Below are positions 33,253 through 45,185 of a stretch of DNA of 64,000 nucleotides, in pieces; the first letter of the stretch is position 1; each line of letters starts with the position of its first letter. A program made the position numbers and the translations under genes. The DNA is from Sphagnum compactum (lineage: Eukaryota; Bryophyta; Sphagnopsida; Sphagnales). The stretch is from contig OZ234497.1 in assembly GCA_965153455.1 (NCBI GenBank), positions 4,650,001 through 4,714,000 of the forward strand. The letters run 5' to 3'. Below the pieces are notes generated by a model. The model was given only the letters and a program-made list of their open reading frames with translations, did not search any database and had not been told where the DNA came from.

Positions 33253-35770
33253 ATGGATGCAGGCAACAAGGGAAGTGTAAGAGAGGAGTGTGTTGGAGAT
33301 GGGGTATTCGTCTATACCCTAGAGCGAGGAGGTATACGAGCCGTTTTCAGTAACTGGGGTGCAACTCTCATGTCTCTTTTTGTACCTGATGCCACAGGTT
33401 TGTAGTTTGTAACCCCCCATTTTAGGGGAGATTTGAATATGCTAACTTTTTTGACTCTTGAAGCTACGGTTTTTATTATGACGATGATCTTGAGCTAGGG
33501 ATGTTTTTTTTTTTTTTGATCTCAAAGAAAAAAAAAATTGCAACCAGCATGCGGGGGCCAGATAGGAGGAGACAGGAGACACATACCTACCTACCTACCT
33601 ACTTATGTGGTGATGATGGTTTTGAAATGGTGAGTAGGGATGCTGGTGGTGCATGGCAGGGGAGAGTGGAGATATAGTGCTTGGGTTTGACACACTCGGT
33701 CCATACATGGCAAGTTCCTTTCTGCTTTCAAGGAAAAAAACTCAGTGTAATGCAATGCAATATCCATATATATATGTGTGCTTTCTCCTGCTGCCTAGTG
33801 AAATTTGGGCAATTCCACAATGAAGAATCCATCATACATCTAATCTGCACAAAGGTAGAGATCTTTGTGCAAACAGGATTTGTGTAAAACAGCAAATCGC
33901 GTTTTGTAGAAACCTCACTCTTGAAACTCAAGTTCAAGAATTTCTCTGGGGATGAGGATGCATGGACAGATCATGTGCTGTGGACTTAAGTCCTGCCTAC
34001 ATTTGAAGGTGCAAGACAATAGTTATGATATTGCCCAAATTTCCGCCTTAAGTGTCCTTTGTTATTCCTAGTCTTAAGTGTCCTTATCACAGTCCTTTGT
34101 TGCAGCTGGTTGGTTTTAAACCCATGGTTTACCCAAGGATAGCTGCTGTTGATTCTTCCATGTACCAAACTAGCAGCAATTGCATTTATTACCTGCAAGT
34201 GGTTATGTCCCCCACTATGCCTTTGGTAATTTGCTAACAGTTTACAGTGAAACTACGTTATTGCTGTTATGGATGTTATGAGTTTGAGGTGTTGTGTGTT
34301 TTGGGTTATGGGTACAGGATGGCACATCACCTTACTTTGGTGCAATTGTGGGGCGAGTAGCCAATCGCATTGCAAGGGGCACATTTTCTGTTGATGGGGA
34401 GCGCTACAATTTGCCTGTCAACAATGGTCCCAACACTCTTCATGGTTGGTGGTTGGCTTCTGTCGTATGCAAACAAAAAAGTGTGCAAAACTCTGAAAAC
34501 TAGAACTGGCCCATGGATTGAATCAGCAAAATGTTATTCCCTAGTGGGATGAAATCAAAGTCATGTTAAGCTGTTAAGGCTGGCAGAATTTATACAATTT
34601 GAAGTCTAGTTTTGGTGAGTCTGGAGCTGGATGTTTTTATCATGGAACAAAAGGGCCAGGTTTCTAGTGTGATCAAGCAGATACTGACATTATGCTGATC
34701 GGGTGATGTGTTTTGTGCAGGTGGTAATGTGGGCTATGACAAAGTGTTGTGGCAGTCTGTAATGGGAAGTGATTGGGAGGGACCTAGTGTGCAGTTCACA
34801 TATCAGAGCTTTGATGGCGAGCAAGGTGCATTATTTGCTCTTACCACACGTTTGCATGCCATGAGGTTTAGAAAATTTGGTTTCATAGGCCCTTGAATCA
34901 GAAGCATTTTTAGGGTATGAGCTCAGAAACTGCAGACCCTGTCTGCAAGTCCTTTGGGTGTTCCAACTTGGAAAAAATTATCACCTGCACAAAAACATCT
35001 CTAATTATTTTGGTGCTTGAATTTAAAACTGTGAAAAGAAGACATGGCCAGCTTAATGGCCCACTAATTACTTTTGGTGCTTGAAACTTGTGGCAGGTTT
35101 CCCAGGTGATGTAGATGTTTCTGTGAGGTATACACTTATCAGTGATTCAGAGCTCCGGACACACATGGAAGCAAGGCCATTGAGCAGGAGCACACCAATC
35201 AGCCTGGCCCAACACAGCTTTTTCAACTTGGCAGGCCATGCCTCTGGAAAGGATGTCTTGGAGCACAGATTGTGCCTGGGGAGCTCAAGCTACACTCCTG
35301 TCAATGATAACCAAATTCCCACAGGGGAGGTGACACCTGTACAGGGGACCCCATTTGACTTCCGAGAAGAAGCCACTATTGGCAGCAGGATCAGAGAAGT
35401 CCCAGGGGGATATGATCATAATTATGTGCTCACAGGTTCTGATTTTGCCTCTTCTGCTGCTCTTGGGGATGAGCATGGTGGGGACAAAGCTATGGGCACT
35501 TTGCACCTTGCTGCTCGGCTTTGGGAACCTTCAAGCAAGCGGGCCATGGAGGTATTTACAACTGCACCTGGTGTGCAGTTTTACACTGGGAATTTCTTGA
35601 ATGATGTGATAGGGAAAGGAGGTGCTGTGTATGGCATCCACTCAGGATTGTGTCTGGAGACACAAGGATTCCCGAATGCTATCAATGAGCCCAATTTTCC
35701 TTCTGTTGTTGTTCGGCCTGGGGAGACCTACAGACATGTCATGGTCCACAGGTTCTACACCCTGCAATGA
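33253..35770 (+). CDS. Aldose 1-epimerase (galactose mutarotase), 5 exons
   Basis: Exons 33253-33397, 33660-33709, 34318-34444, 34721-34825 and 35097-35770 give 366 residues, a normal family length. The enzyme interconverts the alpha and beta anomers of aldoses such as galactose and glucose, feeding the Leloir pathway, probably in the cytosol. The family signatures are all present: NWGATLMSL, GFDTLGPYM, SPYFGAIVGRVANRIARG, NNGPNTLHGG (first catalytic His), SLAQHSFFNLAGH (second His), GYDHNYVL (Asp), GVQFYTGNF and CLETQGFPNAINEPNFPS (catalytic Glu). Exon 2 is only 50 bases and is needed to restore the conserved DIVLGFD block. Its donor is a GC type (ATG|GCAAGT), so intron 2 is a GC-AG intron. 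All exon phases agree (1, 0, 1, 1). No signal peptide is seen. Confidence 0.95.
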
Positions 35771-37122
35771 GCAAAATCTTTGTCAAGCATTTGATGCTTG
35801 TTTTGACTTCTGAGTTATGGGCCCTCTTCAATCTTACAAGTTATGGGCACACTTCAGAGTTAGACTTGGTGGTGCTTCCAAGCCAAAGGAAGGATCTTGT
35901 AGTTGCAAAACTCCTGCAGAAGCGGACCCATCTTCTCTTGTTCCTCTTCTGAGATTGCAGAAAATGGGTAGTGAATTGCCAACTTGCAATGTTATGTTGT
36001 CCCAATGTACCCAAAAAAACTGGGTGGACACTTCAGGTCTTGATTCTAACCACATTTTCAGGCATGTAGTTTTGGGAAACCATGGCACTGCCACATCTGG
36101 TTTCTATCACTGGACCTTTGCATGTGTCGAGGCTTGTGAACAGCTTTAAAACAACACTATTTTGTTGCTAATGCTTTCTTTCACCATTTATATGTGCATT
36201 TTCTCTTGGCCTTCAGTCCTCAAAAGGTGCACCTGATATACCTTGAATTGCATGGAAATGTAGTACCTGGAAATCAAGTACTTTTGGCAGTATTCTGCTT
36301 TTTGGTTCAGCAGATGCACATGTGGGTTCAGAGAATCTGACATCTGAAGAATGCCCATGGGGCTATGGCTGGCTCTCATGTACTGATTCACCGACATCTC
36401 TGTCCATACGAAGGTTCAAGTGAAATGAGCTTGGGGGATGATGAGAGGCAGCAATTGCTACAGTGACTTGACCAAAAGGATGGACACATGCAATGTTGTT
36501 TCCTGGTAGCCTCAATCTCCTGCGTCTATCAGGTGGCTCCTGGTAATCTTTGGGCAGATGTATCCATGGACTGATCTGGTCTTGGAGTCTGATGTCTTTT
36601 TTTGATCATAATCTCATTGGCTTTTTTTTGTCATTTCTTGTGTGCCAGGCCGGGGGATATGCAAAAGGGTCATCAACAAAATTCACACTTGCAATTTTGT
36701 TTTCTTGTATGTGAAGCTTTGGAGGATATTGCATGCAAGCAGTCAGCAATTTTGACCAGATGCATTAGGATTGCATCAAGATTAATATGGTGACTTTTCC
36801 TTGCTTGTTTGTGAGCTTGTGGAGATATACATGTAATGGACAAAGATGTATATTTCTTTTGATGCCACAGTTGTATCTGACATTGGAATTGTGGGCTTTG
36901 CATTATTTAGTCAACTATGGTACAGGCACCCAGCCAATATCATTGTCCTACCTAAAATCCTGGACTAATGTTGTCTCCTATCACCATTTTGTAGAGGAGG
37001 CAAAATGGTATGCAATTTATTATCATGGTTTAGTGTCATTAAGCACAACTTTCTCCACTAACTAGGTCAATGATAGATTTCATAAAGACCAACTTTTTTG
37101 TATTTAGTAGGATAGTTATGGA
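35771..37122. other. 3' region of the epimerase and intergenic DNA
   Basis: Contains the epimerase 3' UTR. Frames at 35817-36149, 36602-36793 and 36787-37065 are not family-like. A degenerate inverted resemblance around 36650-36900 accounts for overlapping frames on both strands. Nothing else was assigned. Confidence 0.45.
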
Positions 37123-37432
37123 ATTTATTGGCCTTGCCTACCAAGGCAAAGATTTTGTGTTTAGATTCATTATAGAGTACAGTAGCTAAAGGGATTTTGG
37201 CCCCTAGGTAGTAGGTCTATTTTGATATGGGTTGAAAGATGATATTTTGGCTTGTGTTGAAACTTGAGATTAGTTATAGAGTTAAGATATCTTGAAGGAT
37301 TTTGGTTTGTTTTAAAGGATTTTTTTGAAGACTATATTTTTGCACCCTGAAATATTCAAATTTCCATAATTCTTCTTTTGCTTGAAGATACTTTTCAATG
37401 TAAAATGCAAGGCCACAGTGGGACACACACCT
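37123..37432. repeat. Dispersed repeat, uninterrupted copy
   Basis: Reverse-orientation relative of 15778-16312. Here the words AAGCAAAAGAAGAA and AAATTTGAATATTTC (read on the minus strand) are nearly adjacent, whereas in the 16-kb copy the 214-bp element sits between them. It therefore serves as a related empty site that confirms the insertion boundaries. Confidence 0.9.
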
Positions 37433-38754
37433 TGTTTTGTATGTATTGTATGCATCTATCATAGTATATTTATGTTTGTTACGAAGATGGTGTAAAAGGT
37501 TGGATTCAATCAAAAGACGAGTTGCAAGATTCATACCAATGTTTCACTCCCTACAAAGTTATTTATCACATGCTTGTGGATGAGGTCAAGAGTGAAATGA
37601 GATGTCTAACAGAAAGGAATTTAACAAATGCTTATTCTTCACTTTTGTCACATGTGCCGAAACTTTGGAAAGAGCATTGTCTATCCATATTAATACCTTG
37701 ACAACAAGAACTTTGCATGCCAAAAGCACTTTTCACAAAGTAACCTATGGTTGGAATTAACTTAGGCTACCACTAGTTTTCAAAAATTCATGACTAATTT
37801 TACAAAACTCCTAAATTTACAATTTCATGCATTTCAGGGAGAGATTTTGTTTTTGCTTTTTCTTGAGAGTGGGTGGGTTGGGGTGGGTTAAAAGAGGTTT
37901 TTTTTGTTTTTTTGGGAGTCTCGATTGGTGGGTGAGGGGGTTTGGGTGGGTCCTTTAATTTTATTTTTCATGATGGGTGGGCTGAGGGGTTGGGGTGAGG
38001 GGTTTTAAGGGATTTTTTTTCAGGGATTTTGGATTGGTGGGTGAGGGGTTTTGGGTGGGTCCTTTGTTTTATTTTATTGTTTCGGGATGGTTGGGCAGTG
38101 GGGTTGGGTTGGGGGGTTTCATCAGAATTTTCTTTTGGGGGTCACGGAGGGTGGGTTTGGATCTCTAACCCCCCCCCCCCCCCCCCAAAACCTTGTTTTG
38201 GCCTTTCACATAGCATAGGGTCTGAGTGTTTTTTTTTAGGGTTTAAGGTGTGGAGGGTTGGGGGTGATTCAAGCCCTCTAGGTTTTGTTTTTGCCAGTGA
38301 GGTTATACAAGTGGGAGGCATGTCATTTTTTAATATTTTTTGTCCAAGTCCCTTCTCACTTGGGAGTGTCAAGTCTCTCATTTTTATTGAGAGCCCAATT
38401 TAATCCCATTCATTTATCTTTGAGTAGGTCACTCCACTTGTTATTTCATTTTTGGCAGCTCATATCCACTTAATTTCGTCTTTTGTTGACCCATTTTACT
38501 TATGGCTTATTGAGTTTATTGGGCCCTGCCCCTACAGGGACAGGGACTATCGCATTGGATCCAACTTTTGGAAGTTTTATATTAGAACCAGTTTCATATT
38601 AGATGAACCGATTTTTTTGGCAAAAGTGTTTAGATTGTTTAGAGTGGAATGGATTTTTTTGGGTGTTCAGAGTGTGGACACAGTAGGTAGATGTACAACA
38701 TTTTATCTATTGGCAGGGCCAGCATGTTTGTGATGCCTTGTTATTCTAGGTTTT
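37433..38754. repeat. Intergenic DNA with G-rich tandem duplication
   Basis: Two copies of a roughly 110-base G-rich unit lie at about 37915-38022 and 38023-38135. Both contain GATTGGTGGGTGAGGGG, TTTGGGTGGGTCCTTT, ATTTTATT and GGTTGGGGTGAGGGG-like words. A partial third unit starts near 37866, and a poly-C tract is at 38168-38187. The many GGG and GGGG runs could form G-quadruplexes. Frames here are compositional. Confidence 0.7.
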
Positions 38755-40047
38755 AACTCAAGCTCCTCTAGCAAGAATGAAGAACTACTTGATGAGATTG
38801 CTATAGAGGATTTGTATTGTGATGTAGTCTACAATTGCTTGTGTCAACATTTGGAAGTACTTCACAATGGCAGAGTTGAAGGAGGCAGGCAATTAAGCAC
38901 CCTCAGCGTAGGTGTGTGAAACATCTTCCTGATCATGTGGGGCATGCTAGATTTGTTTAAAACCATAATCAATTTTACTCTAAAAGAGTTTGAGGAATTA
39001 GTTCAACTTTTAATATTAATTATTATTAAACATGCGAGGTCAACAGATGAGATGCATCACATTTCTGGGCGACTGTTTAAATTGTTCTCAAAACAAAACT
39101 GGCTTAGTTTCGTCCTATACATGAATCATAATAATGTTATTAAACATGATGTCTTTTTGTGGAATTCGAACAAGAGTGCAATAAATGATTTTGACATATT
39201 TATTGCATCTTGCATCAATTCCATCATTGTTGATGATATTTGATGGCTCATTGGCGAGGAGTGATGCGTGTTGACAACACAACTTTCACAATTCCAAGGC
39301 TACATTGAATTTATTGATGAAATATTAGTCAAAATTTGTAAGTTTTAAAACAATCCTACCCATTTCAGTTGGTTTAATGTGCGAAAAAATAAATTACATT
39401 AACAACATAGTGTTGGACCATTGTGGGTTCATATATTTGGATATCGGGTATCTGAGGTCATACCATGATGCTAGTAGTCTGTGCCAATCTAACATTCACA
39501 AAAATTGGTTTTAGTATTTTGTGCACATCAACAATTATTTTGAATACTTGTTGGGCAATCCCAAGTTCCATAGGCGAAGAGATGTTCATGATGTGCCACA
39601 TTGGGAGGCACAAATTGACACCTATAGTTGATTTGGAGGTAGTTGAGGCGTATGTAACAAGATGCATGTAGGTTTTGTAAAAAAAATTCCATCTCATTTC
39701 ATTTTAATTCTTTAAGTTTATGGTATACATTTTTATATTTAAGGTTTTAGGGTTAGGGTTTGAGATCTTGGGTTTAAAGTTATAAGGGTTTAGGGGTTTT
39801 AGTTTTAGGGTTTACAATTTTAGGATTAAGGTTTTAAGGTTTAGGTTAACATTTTAAATTTTAAGTTTTTTTTTCAATTTTGACTTGATTAACTTACAAC
39901 AAAATCCATGCACAAGTTTTCGGGTTGGGGTGGAATGGGGCATTGGGGGACTTAAATTTAAATGGAGAAGGCTAATGAAATGTTTTGATTCAACAAAGGA
40001 AAAATATAATTGTTTATTTAAGGAAATTACATTACTAATAAACATCT
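38755..40047 (+). pseudogene. PIF/Harbinger-type transposase pseudogene
   Basis: The blocks follow the order of plant Harbinger nucleases: LLDEIAIEDLYCDVVYNCL and HNGRVEGGRQLSTLSVGV, a stop at 38917, then NIFLIMWGMLDLFKT, NFTLKEFEELVQLL, HARSTDEMHHISGR, IFIASCINSIIVDDI (ORF 38935-39243). Shifted frames with stops follow: GYIEFIDEILVKI (first catalytic Asp region), SYHDASSL (second Asp region), GEEMFMMCHIGRHKLTP, YNKMHVGF. Finally, after a gap at 39677-39912, VGVEWGIGGLKFKWRRLMKC with FDSTKEKYN runs to a stop near 40047. At least three stops and frameshifts make it inactive. The gap begins with GTAAAA and ends with CACAAG, so it could be an intron or an insertion. Confidence 0.85.
39738..39862 (+). 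repeat. Degenerate TTTAGGG telomere-like tract
   Basis: Repeated TTTAGGG, GGTTTAGGGG, TTTTAGGGTT and related words on the plus strand, resembling plant-type telomeric repeats in a diverged interstitial form. The tract lies in the gap between the last two conserved blocks of the Harbinger pseudogene. Confidence 0.75.
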
Positions 40048-40204
40048 AACACAAGCATTGTTAAAACTTCATATGTGAAGTTATTGGCAAACACCAAAAT
40101 GACCCAATAGAATATAGTTGGGATATTGGTAAAAACTAATTATAGGTCTAACAAATCCTTGACCCTAGCCTTGACTTTCACATTTTCTAATTACCCTCAA
40201 ATTG

Positions 40205-41010
40205 GTTATTTTGAATGCAAGGCATATTCATAATCAAGGTACCCAAAAGGACGGTTTAATAGAAAAAAAGACCACAAAGGACTATTTTGGATTTTTATTA
40301 TATTTACTATTTCATGATTATAGGGGATTGGCATATGACTATAACTAGAATGATGACATGTTAATCTATTAACAAATCTAAGAATAAATTAGATATAATA
40401 TAGATCTCATTTTGAATACTTTTAAGTAATTTGAGTTTTTGTTTCAACTGCAATTTTCATCTTAAAGGAATCAAAAGGAATGTATTAACCAATGCAATTG
40501 ACTTCAATTTTCTTTCATAGATAAGTAATGCATACATTTATGTTTGGCAATATTCATATAATGCATTTGAATAAATATTATATGATATAAATTTTTTGAA
40601 GGTTATAGAATCCATTCTCAAAGGGAACAAGGAAACTGATTTTTTTTTCCTCATTTGGTTGAATTTTTGTATTCACTAGGTTTAGAATTTGTGAGCCCAA
40701 GTGTCAGCAAAATGTGCAAAAAAATTTCATGCAAGAAAACATGTTAAATTGTACATGAAAATTTATGTACCCATTTTTTGCATTTTTGGTTTTTTACCAA
40801 AATATTTATGCATGATTACAAATGCATGTGAAAAATCACCACCACCATGAAAATTATCATAATTTGAATTATCCAATATCTCTCACTTAAATTTTTTCCA
40901 TTTAGATTTTATAATTAGAAGATAACAAAAACAAAGTCTTTGAGTCCTTTAGTCAAAAAGTGGTACCCTAATTGTGAATATGCCTTGCATTCTTATTTTT
41001 TATGTTAACA
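40205..41010. mobile_element. Possible TIR element, about 800 bp
   Basis: Near the left end, TGAATGCAAGGCATATTCAT followed by AATCAAGGTACCC is the inverted counterpart of GGTACCCTAATTGTGAATAT then GCCTTGCATTCTTATT near the right end. The interior is AT-rich without a transposase. Ends and target duplication were not resolved. Confidence 0.55.
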
Positions 41011-41099
41011 TTTACCTTTGCTTATAACAGAAATGTTAAAACATGTAACAAGGAACCAAAAAGGGCATTAGGTGTTAAACATAATTAGTCAAAATCAAA

Positions 41100-41510
41100 C
41101 AGTTTTTTTAATTACCATTTGAAACCATAGTAATCATGGCAAGTTAGTCCTTTTTCCCTCATATGAATGTCAAAGAACTTAGAATAAAAATTTATTTGAT
41201 CCAATTTTAAATTTTGGTTTTAATTTAGAATATTTAAAAATGTACATCTATTCTATAAAAAAGAGTCAAATTTGCAAAGGACTATCAAAAGGACTCATAT
41301 AATAGAATAATTTCATTGAAAAAATATAGATGATAAAAACATATTAGCCACATCTTAAAAATATTCATTATTTAAAAAAACGTGAAATTTTAAAACTTTA
41401 AAATTCAAAGAATGTTTCAAAATTGCTTCAAAATTTTAAAGTTTCAAAGTCCTTTACCACATATACATGGGCTATAATGTACATGATGGATTAAAAAAAT
41501 GATAACTTAG
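41100..41510. repeat. Arm of a diverged inverted duplication with 46120-46510
   Basis: ACCATTTGAAACCATAGTAA, TTGATCCAATTTTAAATTTT, CGTGAAATTTTAAAA and CCACATATACATGGGCTATA then AATGTACATGATG reappear in the same order in the reverse complement of 46120-46510 (ATTGGAAACCATGATAATCA, TTGATCCAATTTTAAATTTT, GTGAAATTTTAAAA, CCACATATTATATGTGGGGT then AATGTACATGATG). These are probably two copies of one long transposon-derived sequence. Confidence 0.7.
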
Positions 41511-41747
41511 AATGTAGTAAAACTAAAGAATGTAAAAATTTAATTTTTGATGATGATTTAAAATTTTAAACATTTTTCAAGATAAAATATTGAATTTGTA
41601 AAGAATCTGCACACTTCTGGGTGAAAGCATGATAAAGTAGACAACTAAATTTCCTTGGTAGTCTATTTGACAAAAATTCCTTTTTTTAAATTAAAAATTC
41701 ATCAATATTTGCCTTCTTTTTTTTTTCCTTTGTTTTTTGAAAGGGAG

Positions 41748-41881
41748 AGTGTTGCCACACTGGTGATACAAAGGTAGATATGTATGATTTGGAAAGTATG
41801 GATGAGATAGCTCTTCCAAGTCTGAAGTTGGGATTAGGGTTATTTTTTTTCACTTTTGTGATGTAGCCACACTGGCAACCA
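41748..41881. mobile_element. Small TIR unit of the GTAGCCA family
   Basis: GTTGCCACACTGGTGATACAA at the left (shown in part) pairs with TTGTGATGTAGCCACACTGG then CAAC at the right. It is about 134 bp with no frame. The right-hand word matches one arm of the 14816 foldback. Confidence 0.5.
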
Positions 41882-43378
41882 TCCACAGGAGGATCTAACC
41901 AGATTTGTTTTGAAAATCTTGCTGTTTGGAGACCCGAGGGAGTAGTTCAAAAACCTTGCTTTTCGAAAAAATGTTTTTTCAAATTTTTTTTCTAATAAAT
42001 TGTTTTCAGGGTCACAGCCCCAATTTTTTTTTCACATTTGTGTGAAATTTTGCACAAAAGAAATAGACTTGTCAGGATATACGCGATTAACCCATGATTT
42101 AAAAAGAGTATACCATTGTGTCTAACAAACCAAGAAGAAGAAGGAAGTCTGATTAAAAAAGGATACATTTAGATGCTTGAGCTGGCTCAAAGTTGTGTAC
42201 AAGGAATAAGATGATCTGTGCTTTTAGTCACCTCCTTGTCACTTAGCCCTTGTCACTTTGCATCATTGGTCTTATCGTCTCTCGTTAGGCCACTTATGTC
42301 CTCCTCAAATTCCTTTCACTTTTTGCAGTTTTCAACCCTGCAGATATGGCTCACATTGCATGGCATGAGGGAATTCCGGAGGGTTTTAAGGCACATGGAT
42401 TGTTGACCATTGAACTATGAGGTAACCCTTGCAATGCATGAGTGCAATGGTGGACTGAGGGGGTTTGTCAGCATTACCAGAAGATTCATTTAGTTTCCAT
42501 TTTGACCATTTATCAAAATTTTTGGACCAAGACTAATTTTTTTGGGATGCAATATCTTTCAATGTTGTTGGGATGCAATGTCTTTCAAAAAGTTGCTTTT
42601 CTTGACACAAAAATGTCATAAAATTCTACATCCATGAGCAGACCTCTAGAACACTGAGAATACTGGAGAGAGTGACATAATTTAGATGATGCAAGTTGAC
42701 AATTTTTCAACATTGCCAATCCCGAAGGAGATTGTAGAGTCAAACTTGTAAAGTAAAATCTATTTTTGGGGTGAGAAAATCCCAAACAAGCCACAAAAAG
42801 GGGGAAAAAAGTGATAAAAAAGAGCAAGATTTAATCACCTCTATAGTGGATATGAAAAGGCCTTGAGAGTGACCAAAGACAAGCACAAGACTCACATCCT
42901 TTCAAAAAATAATTTCCTCATGTTGACATTGCTTTTTGAATGAAGAGTGGGCTATATTTCTAGGGGATGTTTTCATAGCTAACCATTTTGATTCTATTTT
43001 TGTGCAGGTGGTCATTTGTTTTGGCCTATTATGGTCAATGCAATTTGCTCAACTCTCCCTCATCTTTGACCCAAGGTAGCACATGGGGTGGGGTGATTAG
43101 TTGACCCAATGACCTTCATAAAGAAAAACTTAAAAAAAATTTATTTTACATTTATCCTATGGAAACAGGCAGCTTGTTGCATAATGGCTCCGTGCTTCAT
43201 GGCAAGTTCGAACAAAAACCTTCAGATACTGGATCTCCAACTTCTTATCTAGATCATGCATGTGCTTTTAGGGAACATGCCCACCTATCATATCCACAAA
43301 TCGTACTCTAGATGTCACTCACACATTGGGTCAAGTTCAAGCCAAAATTCATGCCCAACCCTAATTTTAGGTTTCTTG

Positions 43379-43728
43379 TAGTGTTGGGTGGTGCTTTGAA
43401 TTTTTAAAGAATTGTCAGTTCGGGTTCTTTATATATTTTAGAACCAAAGAACTGTTGGTTACAATCTTTTGAAAAATATCTAGAATCAAAGAATCACTTT
43501 AAATTCTGGTTATTTCAAAAACCTTGACGAACTGACAGATTTCGTGAAAGACCCAGCAAAGACCCACTGGTTCTTTGATTTTTCATATATTTTGAGAACC
43601 ACGATTATATAGCAAAATCAATTCTTTTAAAAATTTGAAAACTGCCGAGTATGTGGGTATATACTTGAGCCCATAACTGACTGACTGATGGCTATCGATC
43701 CCTTTTGTCTAAGAAGCACCCAACACTG
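43379..43728. mobile_element. hAT-like non-autonomous element, 350 bp
   Basis: The ends are TAGTGTTGGGTGGTGCTTTG and, in reverse complement, CAGTGTTGGGTGCTTCTT. The flanks GTTTCTTG (43371-43378) and GTGTCTTC (43729-43736) agree at 6 of 8 positions, consistent with a decayed 8-bp target duplication. The inside has TTCTTTGATTTTTCA-type words shared with the 12.4 and 54.0 kb sequences. Confidence 0.7.
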
Positions 43729-43736
43729 GTGTCTTC

Positions 43737-44270
43737 CCAAGGGCCAATAAACAGGCAAAAAGTTAGTGAAAATATGAATAATGTATGATGTTTGTATTAG
43801 CATTGCACATTTGCAAATTGAGGGAAAAACAATGAGTTGTGCAGGAACATGAAAACACAAAAACTAAACCATCAAATGACTTGAAAAAAATAAACAAACA
43901 CAAAAACAAAAAACCTTTTGCTTGGAACTTTAATAACAGAAAAACGGTCGACTGCAATGGTGAATGGTAGCAGAATTGAAAAAGGTTGGGTATAAGAATA
44001 AGATAGTTCAATCTGCAGAAGGTAGGCAATGCATGAAAATGAAAATAAAACGAAAAAAGAATAATTATATAACCAAATATCTAGTGCTAAATATGAGCCT
44101 TCATGTAAGCTACATGTTAATATGACTTTTGCAACTATCTGCCTTCACAGATGAAGTTAAACCTCAAACTCTACTAATCAGGCAGGATAAAATATGGTAA
44201 ATCTAAAATATCTGCTAGCTGGATAGGGTGATTTTGAAAGGGTAGCAAAAAAGAATTACCAATCGGTAGG
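43737..44270. other. Spacer between two hAT-like elements
   Basis: AT-rich sequence. The minus-strand frames at 43763-44029 are Phe/Leu-rich and not protein-like. No gene was seen. Confidence 0.5.
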
Positions 44271-44278
44271 GTAGACAT

Positions 44279-45177
44279 TAGTGTTGGGCGGTTCTCACTA
44301 GTTGGCTGAAAATTGGCACTGGTTTTTAGTTCGGTTCTCAATGACAACTGACATGAGAACCGGATTGAAGGTTCTCATTGGAGGTGAGAACCGTCTAGTG
44401 AGAATCACCCAAGTTTTCATCTGGCCTCCAGTTTGAGAATCGGACTGGTTCTCACATTTTGAGAAGGGTCCAATTCTCATGGTCAAAAACAAAAAGTGAA
44501 AAGTAAATAATAAATAATAAATAAAAATTTTAAGTTAAAAAAAACTAAAATTACTATTTTATGAAGGCGGCTGCCATAACAAACAGGACAGTCAGAAATT
44601 TAAAGTTTTTTATAGAATCCTGTTAGTTTTTAGTTAGCTACCTTTTTATAAACACAAAGTCTAAAAGGTAGTGAACAGTCCCAAAGTTAAGTGTTTTTTA
44701 GAATCCTGTTAGTTTTTAACTACCTTTTATAAACACTTAGTTTAAAGGTGGCGAATAGGTCCTTTTTCCTCTACTTTTTGGGTGAAATTTTTGACAAAAA
44801 AAATTTTCTTTGAGCTTGTTGTAAGTTATTTTCAGATTTTTTGTCAGAGTGCAAAATTAAAAATGCTGATTGTAAGAAAAGAAACACAAAATAAAATAAA
44901 ATGTAAAATATATACATATATAAAAATAAAAACCATGATTTGTGAGGACTGACTTGTGAGAACGGTCCCTAAAAATCAAGGTTCAAAATTCTATGAAAAT
45001 AGCTAACTTTGAAAACTGCCTGATTAGATTTTTCAAATTTTTTTTGAAATCAAGGCGGTTCTCAAAATGGAAATTAACAGAAAAAAAAAAACTGGGGCAA
45101 CTCTCAAATCCTGCCCCAAAAACCGAAATCGATGATTCTAAAAAAAATAAAATTTAAATGAAAACCGCCCAACACTG
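44279..45177. mobile_element. hAT-like non-autonomous element, 899 bp
   Basis: The left end TAGTGTTGGGCGGTTCTCAC and the reverse complement of the right end CAGTGTTGGGCGGTTTTCAT form the terminal inverted repeat. The flanks GTAGACAT (44271-44278) and GTAGTCAT (45178-45185) are an 8-bp target duplication with one mismatch. The interior is rich in GGTTCTCA/TGAGAACC words in both orientations and contains no transposase. It is the same family as 23606, 43379 and probably 53870. Confidence 0.9.
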
Positions 45178-45185
45178 GTAGTCAT

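Larger units (their letters stand above)
40048..43370. other. AT-rich intergenic DNA with inverted-repeat elements
   Basis: Very AT-rich, without a recognisable gene. It contains the TIR pair at 40205/41010, most of one arm of an inverted duplication matched at 46.1-46.6 kb, and the GTAGCCA-family pair at 41748-41881. The frame at 42218-42406 and its neighbours are not family-like. Confidence 0.5.

Noticed and set aside
38755-40047. Active Harbinger transposase
   Set aside because: In-frame stop at 38917, further stops after 39241, and frame changes around the catalytic blocks make it a pseudogene.
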